Part shown: piece by piece, positions 51,953 through 60,804 of the stretch
Position numbering within the stretch: the stretch's first letter is position 1
Layout of the letters: the number at the start of each line of letters is the position of its first letter
DNA from: Thermosaccharophagus gerlachensis
GTDB taxonomy: Bacteria > Armatimonadota > Fervidibacteria > Fervidibacterales > Thermosaccharophagaceae
Assembly (NCBI GenBank): GCA_041538025.1
Contig: JBGOEV010000008.1
Coordinates: 1 to 64,000 of the forward strand
Length of the DNA stretch: 64,000 nt
Reading direction: 5' to 3'
Position numbers and translations under genes: made by a program
The notes under the pieces: model-generated
What the model saw: the letters and a program-made list of their open reading frames with translations, nothing else
What the model was told of the DNA's origin: nothing
Databases searched by the model: none

Positions 51953-53923
51953 GTGAAACGGGTAATGAAAGGGAATCCGTGGTTTCACCTTGCACTTTTG
52001 TTTATAGCCATATGCATAGTCAGCGCAAGCCAAAAGGAAGCAAATGACAAACCCATTGTGCAGTTATCGGTCAAACTCCCGTGGAGAGTGGAAGCGATAG
52101 AAAAGTTGCGTGACTTGGTTGAATCCACTGAGAAGCTGTTAGAAAAAGTTACAGTTGAACTAAGCCTTGAAGACGGCTTGAAGGAGGTAGAGGGAATTGA
52201 TGTAGCGCTTGAGCGACTGAGCCAATTTATATCGGTTGCAAGGCATAACGGGTTTGCCATAGCTGTGAGCGTTGACTTGGACAACATCCCAAAGCTTTCT
52301 GGGGTTGATCTGCCAACTCGTTCACTCGTCGTATCGGGGAAAGCATCAGAAGAGCCATCACTGTTTGCGCCTCATGCTGTTCAAGCTTATGCTACGGTTT
52401 TCAAATTGCTCTCAAGGCGCCTAAAGGGGCAGGTTAATGCACTCACGCTGCGGATACCACAACTTGACCCTCAACCTTTAAAGGGCAACGAGATTGGTTG
52501 GCATATGCCTTACGACCTCTGGTGTGGAGATAGGTTCGCGAAGATCGCTTTCAGGGATTATGTGAGGAGCAAGTATGTGGCGCTCTCAGCTTTGAGAGAA
52601 GCATGGGGAGTGAGTGTTGAGCGATGGGAGGATGTTGTTTATCCGATGCAGCGGAGTGATGAGGATTGGGTGAACTTGCCCGCTGGCATGCGTCGCCATT
52701 GGCTTGACTTCGTCAGCTGGTATTGTGAAGCAGTAAACAGCTTCATTAGTGAGCTTGCAAGACAAGCAAGGAAAGCCTTTCCACAGGTAATGCTCACATT
52801 TGAATTACCTTTGAAAGCAACACCGCTGACTGGGTGGCAGTTGAGCACACTCGTGCGTGAAGCCCCAATTGATACCAACACATCCTTTAGGGTGGACGCA
52901 GATGCGCCTTTGCTCTGTTTGGCATTACTTTCAAAGGCTTGCGAGTTCTACAAAGTTAAAGTTGCTTGCAATGTGCACCTCGGTGATAAGAAGGCAAAAA
53001 GAGGTAGCCTTATGCTTCAAGGTAACAACGCTATTGGCTTTCAAGCGTTTGCTGTAGCACTCCTTCAACCAGAAGCATTGGCACTAACCGTTGATGAGGT
53101 GCCAAGGTTGCTGCGCATGTTTGAGGACGGTGAATTGCTCATCCCACGCAAGCATTTGACGGATGTTGCGGTGCTTTTACCAACTACTTCAATTTTGCTT
53201 TCCCCACAAACGCTTTTAGAGTTCGGTGAGCGCTTAAGCACTATTGTTGATGCAGTGCCCTGCGATTTGATTGACGAGATTCTACTACTTAATGGCGCAT
53301 GCGAGGACTACCGCTTGCTTATTGCGCCTGCCGGGAGTATCTTTTGCCATGCTTCGTTAGAGAAGATGATGAGTTGGGTTGAAAGGGGTGGCATTCTCCT
53401 CATCGGATCAAATGAGGTGTGGACAGATGTAAGTGGCAAATGTGAGATCGCAAAAAGAATCGGAATTGAGCATCGGGGTGATGATGCACAACTCATACAG
53501 CTTATAAAGCTTCTTTCTGGCTTTAAGCGTGTTGCCGATGTCCCGCTTGAAGTCATGAAGGACGTATACGCAGGTTTGATTAAGCGTTTGGGGAATGGGT
53601 TTATCGTGTGGTTTCCAATTGGTGAGTTAAAAGAGAGTCCAAAAGCTTTTACGCTCGTTGCATCCGATCTGGCATTTGATATTTCAAAGTGTGCAAGCGT
53701 TGCAGGGCGTGCCATCTCACCGTTTCACACATGGCAACCGATAGCAAAGCTCTCAGAAATTGATGACATCCTTTTCCTCTGGCACGATGGAGTTGTTACA
53801 CTTTTTAACGCCTCTACACAAATGCAAACTATTACTATGCAAACACGCGTGGGAGATGTAAAGCGAACATTGGCACCATACGAAGCATCCTTTGTATCTG
53901 TGCGTAGTAGCAACAATCCATAA
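51953..53923 (+). CDS. Secreted protein with distant GH42-like barrel
   Basis: A 656-residue protein with signal peptide (MKGNPWFHLALLFIAICIVSA; start GTG 51953 or ATG 51965). The middle, about residues 190-260, resembles GH42-type beta-galactosidases: GWHMPYDLWCGDRFAKIAFRDYVRSKYVALSALREAWGVSVERWEDVVYP. A trimerisation-like segment follows at about 400-520 (VAVLLPTTS, YRLLIAPAGSIFCHASLEKMMSWVERGGILLIGSNE). The catalytic glutamates could not be placed with certainty, so activity is open. It directly follows mutS2 and precedes an oxidoreductase gene by 23 bases, suggesting a carbohydrate operon downstream of mutS2. Confidence 0.7.
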   Translation: MKRVMKGNPWFHLALLFIAICIVSASQKEANDKPIVQLSVKLPWRVEAIEKLRDLVESTEKLLEKVTVELSLEDGLKEVEGIDVALERLSQFISVARHNGFAIAVSVDLDNIPKLSGVDLPTRSLVVSGKASEEPSLFAPHAVQAYATVFKLLSRRLKGQVNALTLRIPQLDPQPLKGNEIGWHMPYDLWCGDRFAKIAFRDYVRSKYVALSALREAWGVSVERWEDVVYPMQRSDEDWVNLPAGMRRHWLDFVSWYCEAVNSFISELARQARKAFPQVMLTFELPLKATPLTGWQLSTLVREAPIDTNTSFRVDADAPLLCLALLSKACEFYKVKVACNVHLGDKKAKRGSLMLQGNNAIGFQAFAVALLQPEALALTVDEVPRLLRMFEDGELLIPRKHLTDVAVLLPTTSILLSPQTLLEFGERLSTIVDAVPCDLIDEILLLNGACEDYRLLIAPAGSIFCHASLEKMMSWVERGGILLIGSNEVWTDVSGKCEIAKRIGIEHRGDDAQLIQLIKLLSGFKRVADVPLEVMKDVYAGLIKRLGNGFIVWFPIGELKESPKAFTLVASDLAFDISKCASVAGRAISPFHTWQPIAKLSEIDDILFLWHDGVVTLFNASTQMQTITMQTRVGDVKRTLAPYEASFVSVRSSNNP

Positions 53924-53946
53924 ACGGGAGTGGAGGTGAAAGGGCG

Positions 53947-54933
53947 ATGGGAAACGGTATAGGCGTGTGTGTTGTTGGTTATGGTATGGGTAAGTTTCAC
54001 TGCGATGCAATAAAGCAAGTTGATGGCTTGAACCTCGTGGCTGTTTGCGAGATAGACGAAGCTAAGCTCAAAAGGGCAGTTGAGGAACAAGGTGTAAAGG
54101 GATACTCAAAGCTGTCAGATGCCCTTAAGGACGATGAAGTTGAACTTGTTGTGCTCGTCACACCGCATGACACCCATGCACCATTATCGCTGCAAGTAAT
54201 GAATGCTGGCAGGCATTGCATTGTTGAGAAGGTAATGTGTTTGAATGTAAAGGAAGCCGACAGAATGATTGAGGCAAGCCAACGGAATGGTGTTTTGCTT
54301 TCCGTCTTTCAAAACAGGCGTTGGGACAGCGACTACCTGACAATCAAACGGATATGCGAACTTGGCTTAATAGGCGAGCCGTTTGAGTTCCAATCCTTCG
54401 TTGGCGGTTATGGCAAGCCGGGTGGATGGCGTTCCATGAGGAAGCATGGAGGTGGAATGGTTTACGATTGGGGTGCACACTTGGTTGATCAAGCACTACA
54501 AATTGTGAAGGCTAATGTTGAGTGGGTTTTTGCCGAGATGCATTACAAGCATTGGGATGTTGAGGTTGAAACGCATTCTCAGATTTGGATACGCTTTGAG
54601 AACGGTGTGCTGTTTAACATTGAGCTTTCAAACCTGTCACGCATACCAAGACCAAGGTGGCGTGTGCTCGGGACGAGGGGCACAATTGTGAAAGAATCGT
54701 TTGACCCAAATGAGAAGGCGAAGGTGCACACAACCATAGACAATGTCACAGTTGAAATACTCTTTGAGAGCGTAAGAGGCGATTGGATTGACTACTACCG
54801 AAACATAGCTGATGTTCTATTGAGAGGCGCTGAGCTCATCGTTAAGCCAGAGGAGACAAGGGAAGTCGTGCGCGTTATAGAGGCTGCACATAAATCAGCC
54901 ATAACACAAAAGCCAGTGAGGCTTCAAAAGTAA
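53947..54933 (+). CDS. Gfo/Idh/MocA-family oxidoreductase, cytosolic
   Basis: A 328-residue oxidoreductase, leaderless in the export sense. Rossmann start GIGVCVVGYGMGKFHCDAIKQVDGLNLVAVCEI, then LVVLVTPHDTHAPLSLQVMNAGRHCIVEKVMCLN, where the usual EKP is E-K-V, and RKHGGGMVYDWGAHLVDQAL in the catalytic region. Replacement of the proline after Lys is an unusual but tolerated change. The ribosome site is GGAGGTGAAAGG. It belongs to the same strand group as the secreted GH-like gene. Substrate unknown. Confidence 0.88.
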   Translation: MGNGIGVCVVGYGMGKFHCDAIKQVDGLNLVAVCEIDEAKLKRAVEEQGVKGYSKLSDALKDDEVELVVLVTPHDTHAPLSLQVMNAGRHCIVEKVMCLNVKEADRMIEASQRNGVLLSVFQNRRWDSDYLTIKRICELGLIGEPFEFQSFVGGYGKPGGWRSMRKHGGGMVYDWGAHLVDQALQIVKANVEWVFAEMHYKHWDVEVETHSQIWIRFENGVLFNIELSNLSRIPRPRWRVLGTRGTIVKESFDPNEKAKVHTTIDNVTVEILFESVRGDWIDYYRNIADVLLRGAELIVKPEETREVVRVIEAAHKSAITQKPVRLQK

Positions 54934-54981
54934 TCTCACAATGCCGTAAGAGCGCTTGGTCCAAAAACTCTGCCCAAGTGA

Positions 54982-55009
54982 TTACAAGTTCGCTTTGGTG
55001 CGGTAAAAT
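54982..55009 (+). promoter_or_regulatory. Candidate promoter of ssrA
   Basis: TTACAA at 54982-54987 and TAAAAT at 55004-55009 are 16 bases apart. Transcription would begin near 55016, about 30 bases before the mature tmRNA 5' end at 55048, leaving a short 5' leader for RNase P removal. Confidence 0.5.
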
Positions 55010-55047
55010 AAGATACGGCAATACTGAACCTTCCGAAACGATAAAGT

Positions 55048-55398
55048 GGGGGCGAATTGGGCTCGACGCTGAAAGCCGAGGTGTTGGCTGCGAGCCGGGT
55101 GGGCGCGAGTCCCGTTAACAACGCGCAAACTTACAAATGCCGAGCCTGTTGCTTTGGCTGCCTAATTGACGGCAGCACGTCCTGCTGACGCTCGCCGGTG
55201 GCGTTGGACAGGGCGTCAGATAGCCGGCTGCGCAGCGGTGAGAGCCAGCATAGCCGCTGCTAAGACAGATGCTGGCTTGCTCGCTTGGTATTCCGCTCGC
55301 CGAAGACCAAGCGAGGAGAGGTAAAAGGCGAGATACGCTCGTAGACGCCAACACTGAGGTTTCAGCGGACGCGGGTTCGATTCCCGCCGCCTCCACCA
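55048..55398 (+). ncRNA. ssrA: tmRNA (transfer-messenger RNA)
   Basis: A 351-base one-piece tmRNA that rescues stalled ribosomes. The 5' end GGGGGCG pairs with CGCCTCC at the 3' end, followed by encoded ACCA. The 5' segment GAATTGGGCTCGACG and the 3' T arm GCGGG-TTCGATT-CCCGC are typical. The tag frame ends ...TNAEPVALAA then TAA near 55176, matching the ALAA degron and close to the Thermotoga tag ending. The exact resume codon is uncertain: the in-frame codons before it read ACG CGC AAA CTT, and no alanine or glycine codon precedes. The pseudoknot region (about 55185-55340) is rich in short GC stems. Confidence 0.95.
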
Positions 55399-55466
55399 AA
55401 TCCTTCGCAGTAGCTCGTAATAGTAGGCTGGTTGAAAGGGCACGCAGAAGGAAAAGGTGCAAAGAA

Positions 55467-57155
55467 GTGCAGCTCCAAATAAAGCAATACCAACCTAAAC
55501 CCACACGCATACCTTCAAAGTGCTTCCTCACCTTAATGCTCCTCATGCTGATTGCGGGAAGAGAAATCAAATGTGAGGCGCAAATGCGTCTCTTTGTCCT
55601 CGGTAAGGATGCAGGATGGCTTCTATGCAAGTTTGTTGATGACGAGGTTCTTATCCCCTATGGCGAGTGGCTTAAGGAAGTCGCAAAAGATGTTGAGGAG
55701 GTAAAGGGTAACGCCCTAAGGATAAAGTGCCATGATGGGAAATGCATTGAACTGCGTCCATTTTCCACTGAAGCAGTTGTTGAGGAGAAAAGTGTAAAGC
55801 TACAGTATCCACCTGAGTTGAAGGATGGAAAACTATACCTGCCAATCAGGTCGCTTTGTGAGTTGCTCAACTTTGGTTTCACTTACGATAGCAAAACAGG
55901 GGTTGGTTACATTTGTGCACTGCTATCGTCGGTTGATATAAAGCAATCAGGTGCTGGGTGGCTTCTTGATGTTTCGCTAAGCTCAAATGTTTCTTACAAC
56001 ATTGAGAGGCTAAGCGCACCTGAACGAATTTACATTGATGCCCACCACTGCCTCATCATCCCCACAAAATACGGTGAAGTAATAGGCAGGCATGGTTCAA
56101 TAGCTCGTGTGCGCATCGGGCAGTATTCGTCATCGCCACCAATAGCAAGGGTAGTGGTAGACACAGATGGAAGACTTGCATGGGACGATAAAACAGAGAA
56201 AGACGAAAACGGGAAAGCAAACAAGATAAGGATCTTGATACATGATGCGTTGGCTTCGGAAGCTTCAAAAGGAAAGGTAAACGCTGTAAAGCTTGAGAAG
56301 CTTGATGGGCGTGTTAAGGGCTTAATAACGGCTGAAGGTGCTTTCAGGTGGCGCACATTTACATTGAGTGATCCATACAGGGTTGTTGTTGACTTCCGAA
56401 ATTGCGAGCTCATGATTCAACCCGGATCTTGTGAGATACCCAAAAACGATATAGTCAAAGAGGTGAGGGTTGGGACACCCGAGGTTGACGGTGAAATTGT
56501 AACGAGGGTTGTCTTTGAGCTATTCAAGCCGGTGCGATACAGGGTCATTGATAAGCGTGCCGATGGACTTGTTTCCGTTGAATTTGGTGGGAGCCGACTT
56601 GCAAATGCAACAATAGTTCTTGACCCCGGTCATGGTGGGCACGACCCGGGCGCTATGAGCCCACCATCAATGTTTGTGAAGCGCCTCATTGAAAAGGAAT
56701 TAACGCTTGACATAGCCACAAAGCTACAAAGGTTGCTCACGAGCGCAGGAGTGAATGTCATTATGACTCGCTCGGGCGATTACTACGTCTCTCTACAAGA
56801 CAGGGTAAACTTGGCTAACAGTGTAAATGCAACTGCTTTCATCAGCATCCATATCAACTCTTATCCAATACAAGGTGGAAAGAGGGGCACAGAGACTTAC
56901 TACTTTACTCCTCAAAGTGAACGGCTCGCAGCAATAATACATAGGCACATGATCTCCACCTTGCAACTCCCAGACAACGGTATCAGAAGGAGGGGCTTCT
57001 TCGTGTTACGCAACACAACAATACCAGCTGTGCTTGTTGAGGTCTGCTACATAAACCACCCTTCCGATGGAGCGCTTCTCATGGATGAGCAGTTCCGTGA
57101 GAGGGTAGCAACTGCTATATTCAATGGGATTAACGAATACCTTAGTCAGTTCTAA
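55467..57155 (+). CDS. N-acetylmuramoyl-L-alanine amidase with AMIN-type domains
   Basis: A secreted zinc amidase that cuts the glycan-peptide bond in peptidoglycan. The frame extends into tmRNA, so I place the start at GTG 55467. A signal segment follows (FLTLMLLMLIAGREIKCEA), then a copper-amine-oxidase-N-like repeat (VDDEVLIPYGEW ... GKLYLPIRSLCELLNFGFTYD), one or two AMIN-like domains with FTLSDPYRVVVDFRN, and Amidase_3. The amidase has zinc-site VLDPGHGGHDPG, KELTLDIATKL, FISIHINS and catalytic Glu in VLVEVCYINHPSD. AMIN domains usually direct such enzymes to the envelope or division site. It follows tmRNA by 68 bases. Confidence 0.93.
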   Translation: MQLQIKQYQPKPTRIPSKCFLTLMLLMLIAGREIKCEAQMRLFVLGKDAGWLLCKFVDDEVLIPYGEWLKEVAKDVEEVKGNALRIKCHDGKCIELRPFSTEAVVEEKSVKLQYPPELKDGKLYLPIRSLCELLNFGFTYDSKTGVGYICALLSSVDIKQSGAGWLLDVSLSSNVSYNIERLSAPERIYIDAHHCLIIPTKYGEVIGRHGSIARVRIGQYSSSPPIARVVVDTDGRLAWDDKTEKDENGKANKIRILIHDALASEASKGKVNAVKLEKLDGRVKGLITAEGAFRWRTFTLSDPYRVVVDFRNCELMIQPGSCEIPKNDIVKEVRVGTPEVDGEIVTRVVFELFKPVRYRVIDKRADGLVSVEFGGSRLANATIVLDPGHGGHDPGAMSPPSMFVKRLIEKELTLDIATKLQRLLTSAGVNVIMTRSGDYYVSLQDRVNLANSVNATAFISIHINSYPIQGGKRGTETYYFTPQSERLAAIIHRHMISTLQLPDNGIRRRGFFVLRNTTIPAVLVEVCYINHPSDGALLMDEQFRERVATAIFNGINEYLSQF

Positions 57156-57179
57156 CATCCATCCTCATCTTTTGTTGCC

Positions 57180-58427
57180 TCAGTTTGCAAACTCCTCAAC
57201 CAACTTCATCGCCATGTGAACCCATTCCCACATCCTTTGCGGTTGCTTGCGACATGTGTGAAGATCCTTCATGAGGATTTCAACGACACATCCTCTTGCC
57301 TTCTCAAGCATCTCCCTGAGTTTCCTTTCGGCGAGCTTTATGTCCCATTGCTCAATACTGAATATGCTTGGGTTAGGCTTCAGCGACATGATATAATCTT
57401 TGCCCAAGCTCTCCGCAGCCTTCTCAACATCAGCCCATGGGCTTATGCTTACTCGCCTAAGGTTCGGTATCCAACGCTTGATTATCTCAAGCTTATTATG
57501 CAATGGCTCACAACAACCGTAACTGCTAAGCCCAAAACGTGAAAGGAACTTGCTTTCGTAGCGGAGGGCAAATTCCTCATGCATCGCTGGTGAGACATCG
57601 GCGAATATCTGAGTTGTGGCGTGTCCCCATTGGTCTTTTGTGCGCACATGCACACCGTCAAAGTCTGGTTGCGGGAGCTCGTCTGTCACTCCAAGCCCTC
57701 CGGGACCTATGTTGACTGGACCGTTGTTAAGTGATAGCAAGCCAAGCTTTTCGTATTGCTCCAAAAGACATAAGTGCCATTGTGTCATCCTTTCAAGCCA
57801 ACCATGTAGCCATTCTGGGCGCTCAATCATGTCAATGAATGTGTTCTCAACACCACGCCATTGAATGAACTCATCAATGATCGCAAACCAATGCGAATAC
57901 ACACCGCGCTTCTCAACCGTCAATATGCCATCATAGATCTCACAAAGGCGCTCATAGTTTCTCTCCGTCTCTTCCCAATCAACAGTTACTTCGGGCATCT
58001 TTAACATAGTTGGGTCATCTTTCTCGCTTATGACGGGGTTGAACCGAGCTGCACCAAATTCATGCTGAGGACGATCAATATTCGGTGTTATGCCACGACT
58101 GCTCACCCTTATGGTTATCGGGCAATAAACCTTCGCTTCATAAACATGGTCGTCGGGCATATGCTCAAAGTGATACAGCATCCTCCTTAACATCCATTCT
58201 TGGCTTCGAGCAAACTCATCTTCGCACTCCAATTTGATTTCGTCCTTGTTCTCATGCCATGTGTCGTTTAGAAGCAAAACCATCGGGCGGATAGGCTTAA
58301 GTTTGTTCAGGCAACGCCATAGCTCCATCTTCTCCTGCTGTATCGGCAAGGAGGCTATCTCGGCAAGCCTCTTTGCAAGCTCTCTTAAAACCGCTTTGTC
58401 ACGCTCAGGTATCGCCATCTTCACCAC
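57180..58427 (-). CDS. Uroporphyrinogen-decarboxylase-fold protein of unknown substrate
   Basis: A protein of about 412 residues resembling UroD/MetE-fold proteins widespread in armatimonads and other sugar-degrading bacteria. Recognisable segments are RPEWLHGWLERMTQWHLCLLEQYEKLGLLSLNNGPVNIGPGG, FADVSPAMHEEFALRYESKFLSRFGLSSYGCCEPLHNKLEIIKRWIPNLRRVSISPWADVEKAAESLG, and the end KDLHTCRKQPQRMWEWVHMAMKLVEEF. True UroD motifs for porphyrin binding are not seen, so haem synthesis is unlikely. A methyltransferase-like or lyase role is only a guess. No signal peptide. It is divergent from the molybdenum hydroxylase gene. Confidence 0.7.
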   Translation of the reverse strand: MVKMAIPERDKAVLRELAKRLAEIASLPIQQEKMELWRCLNKLKPIRPMVLLLNDTWHENKDEIKLECEDEFARSQEWMLRRMLYHFEHMPDDHVYEAKVYCPITIRVSSRGITPNIDRPQHEFGAARFNPVISEKDDPTMLKMPEVTVDWEETERNYERLCEIYDGILTVEKRGVYSHWFAIIDEFIQWRGVENTFIDMIERPEWLHGWLERMTQWHLCLLEQYEKLGLLSLNNGPVNIGPGGLGVTDELPQPDFDGVHVRTKDQWGHATTQIFADVSPAMHEEFALRYESKFLSRFGLSSYGCCEPLHNKLEIIKRWIPNLRRVSISPWADVEKAAESLGKDYIMSLKPNPSIFSIEQWDIKLAERKLREMLEKARGCVVEILMKDLHTCRKQPQRMWEWVHMAMKLVEEFAN

Positions 58428-58512
58428 CCTTCGACAAAAGCGCTATCATCTTAGTTGGTTAAGGCTTCTTCATATTATTATGTTTCCTCTGCTACAAGGG
58501 GGAATGTTTATC

Positions 58513-60783
58513 GTGGTTCGTAGTGGCATAGGTGAGAGGGTAAAACGCATTGATGCGCTCGCTATGGTTACAGGACAGGCAAAGTATGGCGCTGATGTGC
58601 ATCTCCCTGGTATGCTTCACGGGAAGATACTCCGTAGCCCATTCGCACATGCACGCATATTGCGCATTGATATATCCAAAGCGCTACAAGTGGAAGGCGT
58701 TAGAGCTGTTGTTACAGCAAAGGATACTCCAAACAATGGCTTGTTTGCGAGTGACTATATCCGCTTCCATGGTCAAAAGATAGCAGCAGTAGCAGCTGAT
58801 AGTGTTTATGCAGCAAACAAAGCTGTGGAGGCGATTGAGGTTGAGTATGAGCTTCTGCCAGCTGTTACAGATGTTCGTGAGGCTATAAAGCCAGATGCAC
58901 CTTGCGCTTTCCTTGGAGGCGAGTTCAAGGATGTTTGTGACATTGACGGCAAGCCATTGAGAAACATCTCGCAATACCGAGAGTTTATAAGTGGCGATGT
59001 GGATGAAATGATGCGTCTATCAGATGTTGTTGTTGAGGGTGAATTTTATGTCCCATCGGTGCACCAGTGTTACCTTGAGCCAAATGCATCTGTCGCATGC
59101 CCAATAGATGGAGGTAAGCGCATTGTCATATGGACAAGCACTCAAGGTCACTTCCAAGTCCGTTCTCTTACTGCTCGTATGCTGGGCATACCGCTCCACA
59201 GAATAAAAGTCATTCCAACTTTCATTGGTGGTGGTTTTGGTGGTAGAAACACGCAAGTTTATACTGAGCCAGTTGCAGCACTCCTCGCTTTGAAGACAGG
59301 AAAGCCAGTTCAAGTTGTTGATGATTACAGTGAAGTCCTTCTTGATTCTCATCCAGCACCAGCATGCTATGCGAGAGCTCGTTTGGGTGCAAAGCGTGAC
59401 GGGACTTTGATGGCTCTTGATGCACAGGTTTTCTGGGATGGCGGTGTGAGTGGTTATATGGGCGCATCCATAAGGTTGCGCGGTCTATACCGATTAAAGA
59501 GCTACCGAATACGCTCATACGGAGTGTTCACAAACAGACCGGCACCGGGGGCATACAGAGCACCAGATGCACCACAAATGGCTTTCGTGCGTGAATCGCT
59601 TATGGACATGCTCGCACAAGAACTCAGTGTTGACCCATGGGAGTTGCGTATGAAGAACGCTGTGCAAGAAGGAGATGTATCAATTGATGGCGTGCCTCTT
59701 CCCAAAATCGGATTCAAGGAAACTTTGCAAGCACTCGTAGATTACGCTTCAAAGAAAAGCGAACTTTCAACGGCTGCAATATTAACTGCTTCGCCAACAG
59801 CCAAGCTCAATGGTGTAAAGCCGAAGGAGGAAGTGCTGAAGAAACTTGGTTATGGCAACTGGCGTGTCGGTAGGGGGTTGGCGTGCGGTGAATGGGTAAA
59901 CTATTCTGGTTACTCAAGCGCAACAATTATGCTAAACGAGAATGGCACATTACAAGTCATCACTGGCTCCTGCGATGTCACTGGGACTAACACGCTGTTT
60001 GCTCAAATCGTGTCGCAAGAGCTCAATGTGCCAATTGAGAAAGTGACAGTGACAGTTGGTGATACAGATTCTGTTCCATGGCATCACCAAACCGGTGGTA
60101 GCCGTGTAGCATACACAACTGGCATGGCAGTGCTAAAAGCAGCTGAACAACTTCGTGAGAAGATGCTACAGATCGGTGCGAAGATACTCGGTGTTGAGCC
60201 ATCTCAGGTTGAGTTAGGTGAGGAATGCATCCAGCTAAAGGGGAACCAGAATCAGAGGGTTAGCTACATTGAGCTTGGGAGGGCTTGCATAGCGGAATAT
60301 GGACCACTGTATGGTTCATACAGTGTTGCATGGCTTCCAACACGCCCTGCATATGCGGTTGCCCTCGCTGAAGTGGCAGTTGATCTTGATACTGGAAGGG
60401 TTAAAGTGCTTCGCTACATAGCTGCACAGGATGTTGGGAAAGCGCTCAACCCACTCGCAATTGAAGGACAAATAGAAGGTGCTGTGGTTCAAGGTGTTGG
60501 TTGGGCAACAATGGAAGGCTACAAATACACACCAGACGGCAGGATCGCAAACCAAACACTTGCAGATTACCTCCTGCCAACAAGTGTAGATGCGCCTCAT
60601 GTAGAGCCAGTGATAGTTGAGGTGCCAAACCCAGATGGACCTTATGGTGCAAAAGGTGTTGGTGAACCATCAATCATTCCAACACTTGCAGCAATCGCAA
60701 ACGCTGTTGCAGATGCCATCGGGAAACGAATAACTACTCTCCCACTCACACCAGAGAGAGTCCTCTCGGTCATCTTACAGTGA
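58513..60783 (+). CDS. Molybdenum hydroxylase large subunit (xanthine dehydrogenase/aldehyde oxidase family)
   Basis: The molybdopterin-cytosine-dinucleotide-binding subunit of about 756 residues. N-terminal a/b hammerhead domain (RIDALAMVTGQAKYGADVHLPGMLHGKILRSPFAHARI), then the Mo domains with FIGGGFGGRNTQVYTEPVAALLA, PAPGAYRAPDAPQMAF, TGSCDVTGTNTLFAQIVSQEL, QTGGSRVAYTTGMAV, VAVDLDTGRVKVLRYIAAQDVGKALNP, and the catalytic Glu in YGAKGVGEPS. It hydroxylates N-heterocycles or aldehydes with water oxygen. GTG 58513 is chosen after AAGGGGGA; ATG 58504 and 58480 are alternatives. The FAD and 2Fe-2S subunit genes normally beside it are absent here. Confidence 0.9.
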   Translation: MVRSGIGERVKRIDALAMVTGQAKYGADVHLPGMLHGKILRSPFAHARILRIDISKALQVEGVRAVVTAKDTPNNGLFASDYIRFHGQKIAAVAADSVYAANKAVEAIEVEYELLPAVTDVREAIKPDAPCAFLGGEFKDVCDIDGKPLRNISQYREFISGDVDEMMRLSDVVVEGEFYVPSVHQCYLEPNASVACPIDGGKRIVIWTSTQGHFQVRSLTARMLGIPLHRIKVIPTFIGGGFGGRNTQVYTEPVAALLALKTGKPVQVVDDYSEVLLDSHPAPACYARARLGAKRDGTLMALDAQVFWDGGVSGYMGASIRLRGLYRLKSYRIRSYGVFTNRPAPGAYRAPDAPQMAFVRESLMDMLAQELSVDPWELRMKNAVQEGDVSIDGVPLPKIGFKETLQALVDYASKKSELSTAAILTASPTAKLNGVKPKEEVLKKLGYGNWRVGRGLACGEWVNYSGYSSATIMLNENGTLQVITGSCDVTGTNTLFAQIVSQELNVPIEKVTVTVGDTDSVPWHHQTGGSRVAYTTGMAVLKAAEQLREKMLQIGAKILGVEPSQVELGEECIQLKGNQNQRVSYIELGRACIAEYGPLYGSYSVAWLPTRPAYAVALAEVAVDLDTGRVKVLRYIAAQDVGKALNPLAIEGQIEGAVVQGVGWATMEGYKYTPDGRIANQTLADYLLPTSVDAPHVEPVIVEVPNPDGPYGAKGVGEPSIIPTLAAIANAVADAIGKRITTLPLTPERVLSVILQ

Positions 60784-60804
60784 GCTTTTTCAAATCTTGT
60801 TTGC

